From assembly GCA_903870165.1 (NCBI GenBank), contig CAIQBW010000012.1:89253-153252 (forward strand): a DNA stretch of 64,000 bases, given 5' to 3'. This stretch comes from an uncultured Methylophilaceae bacterium. GTDB taxonomy: Bacteria > Pseudomonadota > Gammaproteobacteria > Burkholderiales > Methylophilaceae. The translations under genes and the position numbers were made by a program. The notes below the pieces were generated by a model. The model was not told the DNA's origin. It did no database searches and saw only the letters and a program-made list of their open reading frames with translations. This document shows positions 23,626 to 36,170 of the stretch, piece by piece. Within the stretch, counting starts at the first letter, position 1, and each line of letters starts with the position of its first letter.

Positions 23626-25028
23626 AAATCCCTTGTTAAACTTGCCACTTGGCCAATTGAACCGGCTCCCATGACAATCACCACATCCGCGTCTTGCACA
23701 GTGTTCACAATCGCTTGCGGTAATTCAGTCGTCGTTTCTACAAAGAGTGGCTCCACCTTCCCCGTCACGCGAACTGCACGAACCAACGAGCGGCCATCTG
23801 CGGCTACGATTGGGGCTTCACCAGCTGAATAAACTTCAGTAAGCAAAACAGCATCTGCGCTTGAAAGCACTTTTACAAAATCTTCAAAACAATCACGTGT
23901 TCTTGTAAAACGATGTGGCTGGAAAGCAAGCACCAAACGTCGGTTAGGAAATGCACCGCGTGCAGCCGCGATCACCGCCTGCATTTCTACTGGGTGATGG
24001 CCATAATCATCAATCAATGTAAATGTGCCGCCGGCTGGTGCTTTAACTTCGCCATAGCGCTCAAAACGACGACCCACACCTTTAAATTCTTTAAGCGCTT
24101 TAATCATCGCGGCATCAGGCACATTGAGTTCACTAGCAATCGCAATGGCCGCCAAGGCATTGAGTACATAGTGTTTACCAGGCAAATTCAACGTCACATC
24201 AAATTCTGTTGTCACCCCATTAATACGCTGTACGGTAAAGCGCATTTGGCCGTTATCCGCAATGACATTAATCGCTCTAACACGCGCAGCATCACTGAAG
24301 CCATAAGTCATGACAGGCTTGGTGATGCGCGGCAAAATTTCACGGATATTGGCATCATCCACACATACCACTGCCATACCCCAAAACGGCAATTGCTGAA
24401 CAAAATCCACAAATGCGGTTTTAAGCTTGTCGAAGCTATGCTCGTAAGTGTCCATATGGTCAGCATCTATATTGGTGACCACCGCCATCACTGGGGTTAG
24501 GTGCAAGAATGAAGCATCAGACTCATCTGCCTCAGCCACGATATATTCACCCGTTCCTAGTTTTGCGTTAGCATTCGCTGATTCCAACTTACCCCCAATT
24601 ACATAGGTTGGATCCATACCCGCTTCAGCTAAGATGCTAGCAATCAAACTCGTTGTCGTCGTTTTTCCATGCGTACCCGCCACTGCGATTCCCTGTCTAA
24701 AGCGCATCAATTCAGCCAACATTAATGCACGTGGCACGACTGGAATGCCCCGCAAACGGGCTTCTTTAACTTCAGGATTGGCTTCATTAACAGCACTCGA
24801 AACTACAACGACATCTGCGTCCGTCAAATTCTCTTTTTGATGGCCTTGGTAAACCTTTGCACCAGCCGCTTCCAACCTCGCAGTCACATTGTTACTTGCC
24901 AAATCAGAGCCAGTGACGTTGAACCCTAAGTTCACGAGCACTTCAGCAATACCGCTCATGCCTGAGCCACCGATACCGATAAAATGAATATTCTTCACTT
25001 TATGTTTCATGCGGCCACCTCCATACAA
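23616..25028 (-). CDS. murC: UDP-N-acetylmuramate--L-alanine ligase
   Basis: [39 protein letters not shown]. Confidence 0.98.
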   Translation of the reverse strand: MYGGGRMKHKVKNIHFIGIGGSGMSGIAEVLVNLGFNVTGSDLASNNVTARLEAAGAKVYQGHQKENLTDADVVVVSSAVNEANPEVKEARLRGIPVVPRALMLAELMRFRQGIAVAGTHGKTTTTSLIASILAEAGMDPTYVIGGKLESANANAKLGTGEYIVAEADESDASFLHLTPVMAVVTNIDADHMDTYEHSFDKLKTAFVDFVQQLPFWGMAVVCVDDANIREILPRITKPVMTYGFSDAARVRAINVIADNGQMRFTVQRINGVTTEFDVTLNLPGKHYVLNALAAIAIASELNVPDAAMIKALKEFKGVGRRFERYGEVKAPAGGTFTLIDDYGHHPVEMQAVIAAARGAFPNRRLVLAFQPHRFTRTRDCFEDFVKVLSSADAVLLTEVYSAGEAPIVAADGRSLVRAVRVTGKVEPLFVETTTELPQAIVNTVQDADVVIVMGAGSIGQVASLTRDLCK

Positions 25029-26071
25029 ATATTTGCAACATCAATCGTGGCTGTAGGCTTGCCTAAAGCACGCGCTTTATTTGCCATGCTTAAACAATTA
25101 TCACGTGTTAATGTCATCAAAATATTCACTAGTTTCTCTACCGTTAATTCTTTTTGTTGTACTAGAAATGCCGCTTCATGTTCTGCCAAGTAGGCTGCAT
25201 TTGTAGTTTGATGGTCGTCCACCGCAAAAGGAAATGGCACCAATAAACTACCCAATCCAACGACTGATAACTCAGCAACTGTCATTGCACCTGCACGGCA
25301 AATCACAAAATCTGCCCATGCATACATATCGGCCATGTTCTCAATAAATGCTCGGCATTCCGCCACTACGCCGTGTTTTACATAATTACTTTGCAATGCC
25401 TCAATGTGCTTAGTACCAGCTTGGTGAATGACATGAGGTCTTGCCTCTGCGGGGATTGCAGAAAGAGCTTGAGGAATTAAGTCATTCAATGCTTGCGCAC
25501 CTAGACTGCCGCCCACCACCAAAACTCTTAACGCGCCTTTATGCATAGAGAGTCGCATTTCTGGTTCAGCCAATTCAGTAATATCTACGCGTACTGGATT
25601 TCCGATCACTTTGGCTTTACTCAGCGCATTCGGAAAAGCAGCCAATACACGAGTTGCGATTTTTGCCATCAATTTATTGGTTAAGCCTGCCACTGAATTT
25701 TGCTCATGGATCACTAGTGGCTTAGCCAGCAAACGAGCAATCAAACCGCCAGGGAAAGCTGCAAAACCACCCATCCCAAGGACAACATTTGGCTGATAGT
25801 GACGGATCGCTTGATAGCTTTGGCTCAAGGCTTTTGCCAAGGCAATTGGCAACAACATCCAGCCCAATAAACCTTTACCACGAACACCTTGCATGGTCAT
25901 CATGGCTTTTTGATAGCCTTTGCCTTCTATCAAACGGTTTTCCATACCACCGTCAGTCGCAAGCCAAACAATATTCCAGCCCTGTGCTTTCAAATAGTCA
26001 GCCACCGCCATCGCTGGATAAACATGCCCACCGGTTCCACCTGCCATGACCATAAGCGTTTTGGTACTCAT
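25007..26071 (-). CDS. murG: UDP-GlcNAc:undecaprenyl-PP-MurNAc-pentapeptide GlcNAc transferase
   Basis: [41 protein letters not shown]. Confidence 0.98.
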   Translation of the reverse strand: MSTKTLMVMAGGTGGHVYPAMAVADYLKAQGWNIVWLATDGGMENRLIEGKGYQKAMMTMQGVRGKGLLGWMLLPIALAKALSQSYQAIRHYQPNVVLGMGGFAAFPGGLIARLLAKPLVIHEQNSVAGLTNKLMAKIATRVLAAFPNALSKAKVIGNPVRVDITELAEPEMRLSMHKGALRVLVVGGSLGAQALNDLIPQALSAIPAEARPHVIHQAGTKHIEALQSNYVKHGVVAECRAFIENMADMYAWADFVICRAGAMTVAELSVVGLGSLLVPFPFAVDDHQTTNAAYLAEHEAAFLVQQKELTVEKLVNILMTLTRDNCLSMANKARALGKPTATIDVANICMEVAA

Positions 26072-27231
26072 ACTTGAATACCCTTAAACAAACGTTTATT
26101 TTCCCAATCAATACGGAGCAATACCGCCATCGCGACACAATTTGCCAAAATACCCGTGCCTCCAAAAGACAGTAGCGGTAAGGTCAAGCCCTTGGTTGGC
26201 AAAAGTCCCATGTTCACGCCCATATTGATGATGCTTTCTACGCCCATCCAAATACCAATCCCTTGCGCCAATAAAGCAGAGAAAAACTGTTCATTGCTCA
26301 CTGCCTCTTTTGCAATTTTGAAAGAGCGTACGACTATCCATGCGAACAAACCGACTAAGACAGCTACACCTGCAAAACCTAACTCTTCAGCAATCACTGC
26401 CAATAAGAAGTCGGTATGCGCCTCTGGCAAATACATTAACTTTTCTACACTGCCGCCCAAGCCAACCCCTAACCACTCTCCACGTCCAAAGGCAATTAAA
26501 GCGTGGGTGAGTTGATAGCCCTTACCAAAAGGGTCTGCCCACGGATCCATATAACCGACAATTCGTTGTAAGCGATATGGCGAAGTTTTAATTAAAATAA
26601 TGAAGCCAAAAAATAGCAAAATCAGTAGCCCAACAAAGATGCGATAGTTAATGCCCCCCAACCATAAAATGGCGATTGAAATTGAAGCAATCACTACAAA
26701 CGCACCAAAGTCTGGCTCCATCAACAATAAACCACCAACCAAGAGCATCACACCTAACATCGGCAAGAACCCATGTTTAAAGCTATCCATCAATGCGGCC
26801 TTGCGTGTGGTGTAATCAGCCACATATACCGCCGCTAAAAACTTCATAAATTCCGAAGGCTGAATTTGGAACAACACCAACTTAATCCAACGACGACTCC
26901 CCAACACTTTGTGTCCAATCCCTGGCACAAGAACCAAAGCCAACATGCCAAGGCCAATTAAAAACAACAATGGCGCTGATTTCTGCCAGATACGCGTTGG
27001 TACTTGGAAGGCAATCCCGCCAGCAACCAAACCTGCCACTAAAAAGCCTGCATGGCGCACCAAGTAATAAGATGCTTGATGATGCGTAATAGATTTTCCT
27101 TCAGCCCATGAAATTGAAGCGGAATAAACCATCACCATGCCGAACGCCAGCAAAATCAGAGTGACCCAAAGCAACGCTTGGTCATAGCTTTCGCCCGTGA
27201 TTTTGTTGCGATTATTTAGCATCGGCATCAT
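26068..27231 (-). CDS. ftsW: Peptidoglycan polymerase FtsW
   Basis: SEDS family; [50 protein letters not shown]. Confidence 0.97.
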   Translation of the reverse strand: MMPMLNNRNKITGESYDQALLWVTLILLAFGMVMVYSASISWAEGKSITHHQASYYLVRHAGFLVAGLVAGGIAFQVPTRIWQKSAPLLFLIGLGMLALVLVPGIGHKVLGSRRWIKLVLFQIQPSEFMKFLAAVYVADYTTRKAALMDSFKHGFLPMLGVMLLVGGLLLMEPDFGAFVVIASISIAILWLGGINYRIFVGLLILLFFGFIILIKTSPYRLQRIVGYMDPWADPFGKGYQLTHALIAFGRGEWLGVGLGGSVEKLMYLPEAHTDFLLAVIAEELGFAGVAVLVGLFAWIVVRSFKIAKEAVSNEQFFSALLAQGIGIWMGVESIINMGVNMGLLPTKGLTLPLLSFGGTGILANCVAMAVLLRIDWENKRLFKGIQV

Positions 27232-28610
27232 GCGGCGATTCCCTTGCTGGGAAGCGCTTTGACGCTTTGTACAAAGACCTCTGCACGGTGAACATAATTG
27301 CGGAACATGTCGAAACTAGCGCAAGCTGGAGATAGCAGTACTGCATCACCCGCTTTAGCCAAGTCATATGCTATTTTCACTGCCGCTTCTAAACTTTCAG
27401 CGTTTATCAAATCAACTTCTGTTCCACTTAAAGCAGTTTCAATCTGCGGCGCATCACGACCAATCAACACTACCGCACGGGCATTTTTTTGCACAATTTC
27501 AGCCAAAGGCGAGAAGTCTTGACCCTTGCCATCACCACCCGCAATTAACACAATCTTCTTAGCATCATTTGGCGCCACTAAACCTTGAAGCGCCGCATAA
27601 GTCGCACCAACATTGGTGCCTTTTGAATCATCATAAAAAGCAACATTTTCAATATCTGCGACCCATTCAACACGGTGTGGCAAGCCTTTGTATTCACGTA
27701 AGGCCTTAATCATGGCAACTTGCGGCACATCAATCGCTTCACACAGCGCCATTGCCGCCAAGGCATTCGCAGCGTTATGCAAACCTGCAATTTTCATTTC
27801 GGTTGTTGCTAACAATGCTTTTGAACCACGAGTAAGTTGGGTAATATTTGCTCGTGTAGTCAAGCCAAAATCGTTGTCATTCGTAGCTTCATCAACACCA
27901 AATGTCACAACATTACGCCCTTGCAAGGCCATACCCATGCTCCAAGCATCTTGGCGGTTAAGTACTTGCACGCCACGACCAAAAAACACACGCGCTTTCG
28001 CTTGGGCGTAGTCATCAAGTCCGTTATAACGATCCATGTGGTCTTCGCTAATATTAAGCACCGTTGCAGCATCCGCATTTAATGACGATGTGGTTTCAAG
28101 TTGAAAGCTAGAAAGTTCCAATACATAAACATCTGGCACATCGCCATCTAATGTATCGAGCACTGGCACGCCAATATTTCCCGCCACCTCTGTTTGCAAT
28201 CCTGCAGACTTGCACATCTCGCCTACTAAAGTCGTCACAGTGCTTTTGCCATTTGCACCTGTAATTGCAATAATCTTTGCGCTAGCAGGTTTGTATTGTG
28301 CGAACAATTCAACGTCACCCACCACTGGCACTCCGCGCATAATCGCAGCTTGCACCATGGGCTCTGCCATTGGCACGCCTGGGCTAATAACGATTAATTC
28401 TGCATTCTTAAACACGGCTTCAGCAAATGCCCCTGTATGTAATTTCACGCTTGGCAATTCAGCTTCAAGCGTCGCAACTCTTGGTGGGTTTTCACGTGTA
28501 TCGGCAACAGACAAACAAGCGCCTTGGCGATGAAGCCAACGCAATGCCGAAAGCCCCGTGTCACCGAGGCCTAGCACTAACACCTGTTTGTCATGCAATT
28601 CGAGTTTCAT
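27228..28610 (-). CDS. murD: UDP-N-acetylmuramoylalanine--D-glutamate ligase; start corrected to the MKLELHD Met (ATGA overlap with mraY)
   Basis: [44 protein letters not shown]. Confidence 0.97.
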   Translation of the reverse strand: MKLELHDKQVLVLGLGDTGLSALRWLHRQGACLSVADTRENPPRVATLEAELPSVKLHTGAFAEAVFKNAELIVISPGVPMAEPMVQAAIMRGVPVVGDVELFAQYKPASAKIIAITGANGKSTVTTLVGEMCKSAGLQTEVAGNIGVPVLDTLDGDVPDVYVLELSSFQLETTSSLNADAATVLNISEDHMDRYNGLDDYAQAKARVFFGRGVQVLNRQDAWSMGMALQGRNVVTFGVDEATNDNDFGLTTRANITQLTRGSKALLATTEMKIAGLHNAANALAAMALCEAIDVPQVAMIKALREYKGLPHRVEWVADIENVAFYDDSKGTNVGATYAALQGLVAPNDAKKIVLIAGGDGKGQDFSPLAEIVQKNARAVVLIGRDAPQIETALSGTEVDLINAESLEAAVKIAYDLAKAGDAVLLSPACASFDMFRNYVHRAEVFVQSVKALPSKGIAA

Positions 28611-29710
28611 CGTATTTTTAAACTCGCCAATCCAACTAACACCAACATCATGGTAATAATCCAGAACCGCACCACCACTTGCGTTTCTTTCCATCCTTTT
28701 TGTTCATAGTGGTGATGCAAAGGCGCCATCAAAAAGATGCGCCGGCCTTCACCAAATTTCTTTTTGGTATAACGGAAATAACTGACTTGAATGGCAACCG
28801 ACAATGTCTCCACTACAAACACCCCGCCCATCACAAACAAGATGATTTCTTGCCTAACAATCACGGCCACCGCACCCAATGCCGCGCCCAGCGCTAAGGC
28901 ACCCACATCTCCCATAAACACTTCAGCTGGATAAGCGTTAAACCATAAAAATCCCAAACCCGCACCAGACATAGCAGCACAAAAAACAGTCAATTCACCA
29001 GCACCAGGCACATAAGGAATTCCGAGATATTTCGAGAAGAAGATGTGGCCAGTCACGTAAGCAAAAATCGCTAAAGCGGCAGAAATCATGAGCGTTGGCA
29101 TTATGGCTAAACCATCCAAACCATCTGTCAAATTCACTGCATTACTACTGCCCACCAGCACTAAATAGGTCAGTACTACAAAAACTATTGAGCTCATTGG
29201 GAATACTAAATGTTTGAAAAAAGGCACATAAAGTGTTGTCTCTGAGGGCAGAACAGCTGTTTGTAATAAATAAACAGCCACGCCAAAACCGATGGCTGAC
29301 TGCCAAAAGTATTTCGCTTTCGCTGATAAGCCTTTAGGGTTGCGATATACCACTTTGCGCCAATCATCGACAAAGCCGATGATGCCAAAGCCCAAGGTAG
29401 TGAATAGCACCACCCAAACGTAGCGATTACTCAAATCAGCCCAAAGCAAAGTAGAAATCGCAATCGCCACCAAAATCAATGCACCACCCATCGTTGGAGT
29501 GCCAGCTTTCACTAAGTGCGTTTTGGGGCCGTCGTCACGCACTGATTGACCCACTTTATATTCCGTCAATTTTCGGATGAGTTTAGGTCCTACAACAAAT
29601 GAAATGGCTAAAGCTGTCATCGTTGCTAAAACAGCACGAAGTGTGATGTAGTTAAACACATTAAAGCCGTGAATATCGTGCGCTAACCAGCGAGCAAGTT
29701 CTAGCAACAT
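28607..29710 (-). CDS. mraY: Phospho-N-acetylmuramoyl-pentapeptide transferase
   Basis: [35 protein letters not shown]. Confidence 0.98.
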   Translation of the reverse strand: MLLELARWLAHDIHGFNVFNYITLRAVLATMTALAISFVVGPKLIRKLTEYKVGQSVRDDGPKTHLVKAGTPTMGGALILVAIAISTLLWADLSNRYVWVVLFTTLGFGIIGFVDDWRKVVYRNPKGLSAKAKYFWQSAIGFGVAVYLLQTAVLPSETTLYVPFFKHLVFPMSSIVFVVLTYLVLVGSSNAVNLTDGLDGLAIMPTLMISAALAIFAYVTGHIFFSKYLGIPYVPGAGELTVFCAAMSGAGLGFLWFNAYPAEVFMGDVGALALGAALGAVAVIVRQEIILFVMGGVFVVETLSVAIQVSYFRYTKKKFGEGRRIFLMAPLHHHYEQKGWKETQVVVRFWIITMMLVLVGLASLKIR

Positions 29711-31080
29711 TAGTGATTTCCCCCATTATTATTTGTTTGCGGTAGTTGGATTGCATCAACAACACGCTCCATGCGCATTGAGCGTGAACCTTTTACCAAC
29801 AACGTTGCTTGAGCATTCATCATGCTTTTGAGACTTTCAACCAAAGTATCTAACGTTTCAAAATGTGCTGCATTTTCCCCAAAGGCAATCACGGCATTTT
29901 TAGTTAATGCGCCTAATGCAAAAAACTTTTCTATGCCCGCTGTTTTTGCATAAGCACCAATTTCTGCATGCATACTTGCTGCGTCAGCACCTAGTTCAGC
30001 CATGTCCCCCATGACAAAAACACGCTCACCAGCACTCGCTTTAAGCACATCAATTGCAGCTTTCATCGACATTGGATTTGCGTTGTAGGTATCATCAATC
30101 ACTTTCGCCCCCGCAAAACCTTGTTTGACTTGCAGGCGACATTTAACGCCCGCAAACTGACTTAATCCTGTAGCAATTTTTTCTAATGAAACATTCAAAG
30201 CCAAGGCCGCTGAAGCAGCCGCCAAAGCATTACTTACATTGTGTACACCAGGGGCTGGTAGCGAAAAATTGGCTGTACCTTTTGGTGTAATCAATTCAAC
30301 AGCACTACTCGCTTCATGCAATTCATATCTCGCCGTTACATCCGCCTTTGCTTTTAAGCCAAAAGTGACTTGGTGATGGTTACTCGCTAAGCTTTTCCAC
30401 AAACCAGCAAACACATCATCTGCATTAATAACCGCAGTACCTCCATCAACTAAACCTTCAAAAATCTCACCCTTGGCGTTTGCAATTGCCTCAAGACTGC
30501 CAAGTTCACCGATGTGCGCAGTGCCCGCGTTATTGACTAAAGCGATGCTTGGCTTGGCTAAGCCCGTTAAATAAGACAACTCACCTGTATGGTTCATCCC
30601 CATTTCCAGCACTGCATATCTATGTTGCTTATCCAAATTCAGCATGGTCATCGGCAGACCTATGTCGTTATTTAAATTGCCTTGAGTAGCCAAAACACTT
30701 TCATCATTACCGGCAGCCACTTTTAAAATAGCAGCCAACATTTCTTTAACTGTCGTTTTGCCATTGCTGCCTGTAATGGCAACCACTGGTATCTCAAACT
30801 TTGAACGCCAATATGCAGCCAAATCACCTAGCGCCAAGCGTGTATCCTTTACAACCAATGCAGGGCTGACATTTGAAGCCTTGGAAACAAGAACTGAAGA
30901 TGCCCCTTGCTCTAAACTTTGCGCGGCATATTCATGCGCATCAAAATTTTCACCTTTAAGTGCAACAAATAGCTGTCCTTTTTTGATCGAACGGCTATCA
31001 GTACCTACACAGCAAAATACAACATCTGGACCAATCAGCTGACCCTGGGTTGCTAAAGCAGCTTCTGATAGACGCATCAT
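29710..31080 (-). CDS. murF: UDP-MurNAc-tripeptide--D-Ala-D-Ala ligase
   Basis: [28 protein letters not shown]. Confidence 0.97.
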   Translation of the reverse strand: MMRLSEAALATQGQLIGPDVVFCCVGTDSRSIKKGQLFVALKGENFDAHEYAAQSLEQGASSVLVSKASNVSPALVVKDTRLALGDLAAYWRSKFEIPVVAITGSNGKTTVKEMLAAILKVAAGNDESVLATQGNLNNDIGLPMTMLNLDKQHRYAVLEMGMNHTGELSYLTGLAKPSIALVNNAGTAHIGELGSLEAIANAKGEIFEGLVDGGTAVINADDVFAGLWKSLASNHHQVTFGLKAKADVTARYELHEASSAVELITPKGTANFSLPAPGVHNVSNALAAASAALALNVSLEKIATGLSQFAGVKCRLQVKQGFAGAKVIDDTYNANPMSMKAAIDVLKASAGERVFVMGDMAELGADAASMHAEIGAYAKTAGIEKFFALGALTKNAVIAFGENAAHFETLDTLVESLKSMMNAQATLLVKGSRSMRMERVVDAIQLPQTNNNGGNH

Positions 31081-32534
31081 GCCGCCATCTCCCGCAAGGC
31101 TTCTTGCGCCACTTGCATATCGTTAAATGGATATTTCACACCAGCAATTTCTTGGTAATTTTCATGGCCCTTGCCAGCGATTAACACCACATCACCTTTT
31201 TTAGCTGTTTTGATTGCCTGTTTAATTGCGTCAGCACGATTTTCGATACTTTCCATCCGCTGATTGGCGCCAGCCATTACCGCCTGAATAATGCTCGTGG
31301 CTGACTCACCGCGTGGATTATCTGAAGTTACAATCACGCGACTAGCCAAGCTAGAAGATACTTTACCCATAAGTGGGCGCTTACCTTTATCTCTATCACC
31401 ACCACAACCAAACACGCAAATAAGCTGTGAATTTGGGGCTAATTGCGCACTGAGGGATTTCAATACCTGCTCTAACGCATCTGGCGTATGGGCGTAATCA
31501 ACAACGATTAATGGTTGATTGCCACCCCCGCATTGCTGCATGCGACCAGCCACCGGCTTAATTGTAGAAATCGCTTTCACAGCATCCACTAAAGCAATAT
31601 CAGAAGCTAATAAAGTGGCCAGCACCGCGATTAAGTTATAGGCGTTAAATTGTCCTATCACATTGGCACAAACCGTCGCCGCACCTTTAGGTGTTGTCAC
31701 ATCTAGACGCATGCCAGCATCGTTCAATTGCATGCTATTTACGGCAATGTCGTTTTTACCTAAAAAATCTTTATTCAGGCCATAAGTCATCACTGATTTG
31801 CCTTGTGCAGCTAATTTAGCGGCAAGGTCTGCTCCAAAAGCATCATCACGATTCAACACTGCAGTTTTTAAACCATTCCAAGCAAAAAGCTTTTTCTTAG
31901 CGTCACCATAAGCTTGCATATCGCCGTGATAATCCAAATGATCACGCGTAAGATTGGTAAACACGGCAATATCAAAAGCCACACCATTGACGCGGCCTTG
32001 GTCTAAACCGTGTGATGAAACTTCCATCGCTACCACATTGACTTTTTGTGCCAAATAATCAGCCAATAAGCCATGTAGCACAATACTATCTGGCGTGGTG
32101 TTGCTAGTTTTGGATAAGTCGTTTAGCAGACCATTACCCAATGTGCCGACTACTGCAGATTGCCGACCAAGCGCATTAAAAGCTTGTGCCAACCAATGAC
32201 TACAAGTTGTTTTGCCATTAGTACCGGTTACGCCCACCATCCAAAGTTGATCGGAGGGCTTGCCATAAAACTCACTTGCCACATCACCAACTGCTTGCCT
32301 TAAACCTCTGATTGGTTGATTGGGCACTTTCCAATCAGCATTCCATGTAAAGCCTTCTTGTTCCCACATCACTGCTGATGCGCCACTTGCTATCGCTTGC
32401 GCAATATAAGCGCGACCATCATTCGCATCGCCCTTATAAGCAACAAACAAGCTGCCTGTTTGTACTCGGCGACTATCCGCTGTCATATGCGCAATATTGA
32501 CCTGTGATTTTAATGAAGCAAGATTGGCACGCAT
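31077..32534 (-). CDS. murE: UDP-MurNAc-L-Ala-D-Glu meso-DAP ligase
   Basis: GVTGTNGKTTCSHW, DYAHTPDALE, TSDNPRGE. Confidence 0.97.
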   Translation of the reverse strand: MRANLASLKSQVNIAHMTADSRRVQTGSLFVAYKGDANDGRAYIAQAIASGASAVMWEQEGFTWNADWKVPNQPIRGLRQAVGDVASEFYGKPSDQLWMVGVTGTNGKTTCSHWLAQAFNALGRQSAVVGTLGNGLLNDLSKTSNTTPDSIVLHGLLADYLAQKVNVVAMEVSSHGLDQGRVNGVAFDIAVFTNLTRDHLDYHGDMQAYGDAKKKLFAWNGLKTAVLNRDDAFGADLAAKLAAQGKSVMTYGLNKDFLGKNDIAVNSMQLNDAGMRLDVTTPKGAATVCANVIGQFNAYNLIAVLATLLASDIALVDAVKAISTIKPVAGRMQQCGGGNQPLIVVDYAHTPDALEQVLKSLSAQLAPNSQLICVFGCGGDRDKGKRPLMGKVSSSLASRVIVTSDNPRGESATSIIQAVMAGANQRMESIENRADAIKQAIKTAKKGDVVLIAGKGHENYQEIAGVKYPFNDMQVAQEALREMAA

Positions 32535-34252
32535 TAGGTTGCCTCCTTCACTTCAGGCAAACCCGCTGGTGGCAAAATCACATTGTTATTTGGCGCATCT
32601 TGAGGTACGCCCATCATTCTGAGCGTTGCCCCCATCACCGAGCTGAATACTGGTGCAGCGACAATACCACCGTAATATTGACCATTGCTCGGCTCATCAA
32701 TCATGACCGCCACAATCAACTTAGGATTACTTGCTGGTGCCATACCTACAAAGGATGCAATATATTTATCTTGATATCCGCCAATACCTGGCTTGTGAGC
32801 AGTACCGGTTTTACCTGCCACGCGATAACCCATGACTTGCGCTTTAGGGGCGGTACCGCCAGCTTGAACAACTGTTTCCAACATATCGCGGACACTTAAG
32901 GCTGTCGCTTTTGAAAAAACCTGTTGACCGACTGCAACATCTTTAGCCTTTAGCAATGTGACTGGCCGCAATTCACCATCATTCGCGAACACCGTATATG
33001 CTCGAGCAAGCTGCAATAGCGTCACACTAATACCGTTGCCATATGAGATAGTGGCTTGCTCAATAGGATGCCATGTTTTGTAATTTCTAAGCTTCCCTGC
33101 TGCTTCACCTGGAAAGTTCACATGTGTAATCGTGCCAAAACCTAGCTGGTTAAAAACACCCCACATATATTGAGGCTCCATCGACAAAGCAATCTTTGCA
33201 GAGCCTACATTCGATGACTTCTGAATCACCTGCGCAACTGTCAGCAATCCATTAGGGTGTGAATCATGCACAGTTGCCGTGCCTATTTTGAAGCTCCCTG
33301 GTGCAGTTTCAATTTTGGTATCAGGCGTGTACTTGCCGGTTTCAAGCGCAGCCGAAATAGTCATTGGCTTCATCGTTGAGCCTGGCTCAAAAAGGTCAAC
33401 AATCGCACGATTACGAGATTTTGCGATGTCCTTACTTGGATTGTTTGGGTTATAAGCTGGGAAATTCACCATGGCTAAAATCTCACCCGTTTTAGCATTC
33501 AGTACTATCGCCGCACCAGCTTTTGCTTTGTTCTCTTCAACCGCTTTTGATAATTCACGATAAGCCAAATATTGAACTTTACGGTCAATAGAAGCGACCA
33601 AATCGCGCCCATCTTGCGGCAATTTCACAGCCTCTAAATCATCAACAATATGGCCTTGTCGGTCTTTAATTACATGACGACTGCCTGGCTTTCCTGAGAG
33701 CCAGGTCTGATATTGCAACTCAAAACCCTCCAAACCTTTTTCATCAGAGCCAGTGTAACCAACCAAATGCGCCGTCACTTCACCTGCTGGATAGAAACGC
33801 TTATATTCACGTTGCATGTAAACACCAGGAATATGAAGCGCCATGACGTGATTTGCCAACTCGGGGGAAATACGACGTTTTAGATAAATAAAATCGCGAT
33901 TTTGGTTCGCGAGTTTTGCTGAGATTTCATCTGGATTCATTTCCAGAAGTTTTGCCAGCTTCTCAATTTGCTCTTTGCTAGCTTGCGCATCCGCTGGGTT
34001 TGCCCAAATAGATTCAACGGGTGAACTGATCGCTAATGGCTCACCGTTACGGTCAGTAATCATCCCGCGATGGGCGTAAAGTGTCATCGCGCGGGTAGTA
34101 CGTGCATCCCCTTGCTGTTGTAAGAATGAATGGCGCATCCCTTGCAAGAATACTGCACGGCCAATTAATGCGCCAAAGGCCAGCAACACCAATACCAACA
34201 GCAAGCCACGACGCCACTGTGGTAATTTGACTGTTTGCTGAACGACGGCCAT
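32534..34252 (-). CDS. ftsI: Peptidoglycan D,D-transpeptidase FtsI (PBP3)
   Basis: EPGSTMKPMT (SxxK), SSN, AGKTGTAHK (KTG) motifs. Confidence 0.98.
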   Translation of the reverse strand: MAVVQQTVKLPQWRRGLLLVLVLLAFGALIGRAVFLQGMRHSFLQQQGDARTTRAMTLYAHRGMITDRNGEPLAISSPVESIWANPADAQASKEQIEKLAKLLEMNPDEISAKLANQNRDFIYLKRRISPELANHVMALHIPGVYMQREYKRFYPAGEVTAHLVGYTGSDEKGLEGFELQYQTWLSGKPGSRHVIKDRQGHIVDDLEAVKLPQDGRDLVASIDRKVQYLAYRELSKAVEENKAKAGAAIVLNAKTGEILAMVNFPAYNPNNPSKDIAKSRNRAIVDLFEPGSTMKPMTISAALETGKYTPDTKIETAPGSFKIGTATVHDSHPNGLLTVAQVIQKSSNVGSAKIALSMEPQYMWGVFNQLGFGTITHVNFPGEAAGKLRNYKTWHPIEQATISYGNGISVTLLQLARAYTVFANDGELRPVTLLKAKDVAVGQQVFSKATALSVRDMLETVVQAGGTAPKAQVMGYRVAGKTGTAHKPGIGGYQDKYIASFVGMAPASNPKLIVAVMIDEPSNGQYYGGIVAAPVFSSVMGATLRMMGVPQDAPNNNVILPPAGLPEVKEAT

Positions 34253-34269
34253 TTTCTATAAATCCCCTT

Positions 34270-34572
34270 TTACTTTGATACTGGTGTTGCTGATTGTGGT
34301 GCCGGTACCTCATCAGGCGCCACAATTTGGATATGTTTTGTATCAGGCACATGCATGTGCAATAAATCCGTTGCCACTTGCTCCAAACGGCTATGCATCG
34401 CCCATGTGCTTTGCTCTAACTGCAATTGTGTCCATTCCGTTTCAAAAAGCTTGGCCGCTTCTTGCTGTTGCTGTAACTCAAAATACAATTTGCGTGATTT
34501 ATGTTGTGAAGTGACTAAACTCAAAGCACTAATAATCAACACTGCAAATAAAATGAGATTTAAACGCGTCAT
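34270..34572 (-). CDS. ftsL: Cell division protein FtsL
   Basis: Small bitopic membrane protein between ftsI and rsmH; LEQSTWAMHSRLEQVATDLLHMHVPD. Confidence 0.9.
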   Translation of the reverse strand: MTRLNLILFAVLIISALSLVTSQHKSRKLYFELQQQQEAAKLFETEWTQLQLEQSTWAMHSRLEQVATDLLHMHVPDTKHIQIVAPDEVPAPQSATPVSK

Positions 34573-35553
34573 TTACAATCTCACATTCGTCCGTTCAGCT
34601 ACGCGCAAAACTGCACTGCGTGAACGCGGGTTTTTCTTCACTTCTTGCTCACTTGGTTTTTGTGCTTTTCCTATCGCCATCATTCTTGGCTGCGGCAAAT
34701 CTTTTGCGAGTACAGGAAAGTTTGATGGCAAGTCATCCCTATCTTGCTCACCTTTTACAAATTGCTTCACGATGCGGTCTTCTAATGAGTGAAAACTAAT
34801 CACTGACAATCGACCTTGCGGTGCAAGCATGCGCAAACATTGCGGCAATACTAGCGATAACTCCTCAAGCTCTTGATTGAGGAAAATCCTGAGAGCTTGA
34901 AAAGTGCGCGTCGCCGGGTCTTGGCCAGGTTCAATTTTTGGGACGGCACTTGCCACGATCTTGGCAAATTGTTTAGTAGTGGTGATGGCATCCCCCCCTG
35001 TGCGTGCCGCAACAATCGCCCTTGCAATCTGTTTAGCAAACCGTTCTTCACCATAAGCTTTTATAACCTCCGCCAATTTTTGTTCTGTAGCTACCGCGAC
35101 AAACTCAGCAGCGGTTTGACCGCTACTTTGGTCCATACGCATATCCAATGGGCCATCAAATCTAAAACTGAATCCACGCTCGCCGATATCAATTTGTGGT
35201 GATGAAATGCCTAAATCAAGCAAAACACCATCCACGGCCGAGATGCCTAGCTCAGCTAGCACCTCTTCTAGCGCAGCAAAATGACGATGCACAATTTGAA
35301 AACGGGCATCTTGAATAGATGCCGCAGAACTTACAGCCGCCAAATCACGATCAAGCGCAATCAAGCGACCTTCACTTCCCAACTTTTCCAAAATTTTGCG
35401 GCTATGTCCACCACGTCCAAATGTACAATCGACGTAAATGCCAGCTGGCTTAATGGCCAAACCTTCAACCGCTTCCTCCAACATCACCGTAATGTGCGGT
35501 GACACCTCTCCTACCAATTGTTCAGACTGGGCCAATAGTGAGCTTGCGCTCAC
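34573..35553 (-). CDS. rsmH: 16S rRNA m4C1402 methyltransferase
   Basis: [41 protein letters not shown]. Confidence 0.98.
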   Translation of the reverse strand: MSASSLLAQSEQLVGEVSPHITVMLEEAVEGLAIKPAGIYVDCTFGRGGHSRKILEKLGSEGRLIALDRDLAAVSSAASIQDARFQIVHRHFAALEEVLAELGISAVDGVLLDLGISSPQIDIGERGFSFRFDGPLDMRMDQSSGQTAAEFVAVATEQKLAEVIKAYGEERFAKQIARAIVAARTGGDAITTTKQFAKIVASAVPKIEPGQDPATRTFQALRIFLNQELEELSLVLPQCLRMLAPQGRLSVISFHSLEDRIVKQFVKGEQDRDDLPSNFPVLAKDLPQPRMMAIGKAQKPSEQEVKKNPRSRSAVLRVAERTNVRL

Positions 35554-35996
35554 AGTGAGAAGCCCTCTAATTCAGTGGGCAGCGCCAATTCTTCACTTGC
35601 CATCACAATATCTAATTGAGCACGCCAAGCATCGAGATTCCATATTTCGAAGTGACTGCCTTGGCCGACTAACATCGCCTGCTTATCCAACCCTGCAAAT
35701 TCTCGAAGCGCTGGCGAAACTAGCAAACGACCCGCCGCATCCATTTGCATATCTTCTGCATAACCAACCAACAAACGCTGCAATGCACTTGAGCGCTTAT
35801 CAAACGAAGACAAGGACATCATTTTGGCTTGAATAGGCTCCCACGCAACTTGTGGGTACAACAACAAACAACGGTGAGGATGTGCAGTCAATACCAATTG
35901 ACCTGCACTTTGAGACAAAAGGGCGTCACGATGCTTAGCTGGAACTGCCAGCCTGCCTTTCACATCCAAACTTAATGATGAAGCACCGCGAAACAT
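35550..35996 (-). CDS. mraZ: Transcriptional regulator MraZ
   Basis: [26 protein letters not shown]; AbrB-like repeat; first dcw gene. Confidence 0.97.
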   Translation of the reverse strand: MFRGASSLSLDVKGRLAVPAKHRDALLSQSAGQLVLTAHPHRCLLLYPQVAWEPIQAKMMSLSSFDKRSSALQRLLVGYAEDMQMDAAGRLLVSPALREFAGLDKQAMLVGQGSHFEIWNLDAWRAQLDIVMASEELALPTELEGFSL

Positions 35997-36096
35997 AAAA
36001 TCTTCTTAAATCCTTTTTTTGATGGTGGTAATGAGTCAAAACAGAAAAATTGCTGGCCGTATCGGGAGATGAGCGCAACCAAATTGGCCAGCAAAA

Positions 36097-36124
36097 TTCC
36101 CACAAAACACCACTTTCACCCACT
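36097..36124 (-). promoter_or_regulatory. Candidate MraZ box: three GTGG[G/T] repeats at exact 10-bp spacing
   Basis: Minus strand GTGGGtgaaaGTGGTgttttGTGGGa; forward-strand CCCAC 36099-36103, ACCAC 36109-36113, CCCAC 36119-36123; matches the known TGGGN-N5 MraZ operator layout. Confidence 0.8.
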
Positions 36125-36131
36125 TGATGAC

Positions 36132-36160
36132 ACTATAGATAAAAAAATGAGCTTTCGCAA
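36132..36160 (-). promoter_or_regulatory. Candidate sigma70 promoter for mraZ/dcw: TTGCGA-N17-TATAGT
   Basis: -35 at 36160-36155, -10 at 36137-36132, 17-bp spacer, immediately upstream of the MraZ-box repeats. Confidence 0.6.
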
Positions 36161-36170
36161 GCCCTTTTTT
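36141..36170 (-). terminator. Intrinsic terminator-like hairpin (probably of rnpB)
   Basis: Minus strand aaaaaaGGGCTT-GCGA-AAGCTCATTTTTTT: 6-bp stem, GNRA-type loop, U-tract. Confidence 0.6.

Noticed and set aside
23913-24500. 195-aa plus-strand ORF
   Set aside because: Entirely antisense to murC; composition is a mirror of the coding strand, with no domain signature.
28607-28694. 88-bp overlap of murD with mraY
   Set aside because: The true murD start is MKLELHD at 28610 (ATGA overlap); the extension is a non-homologous reading of mraY.
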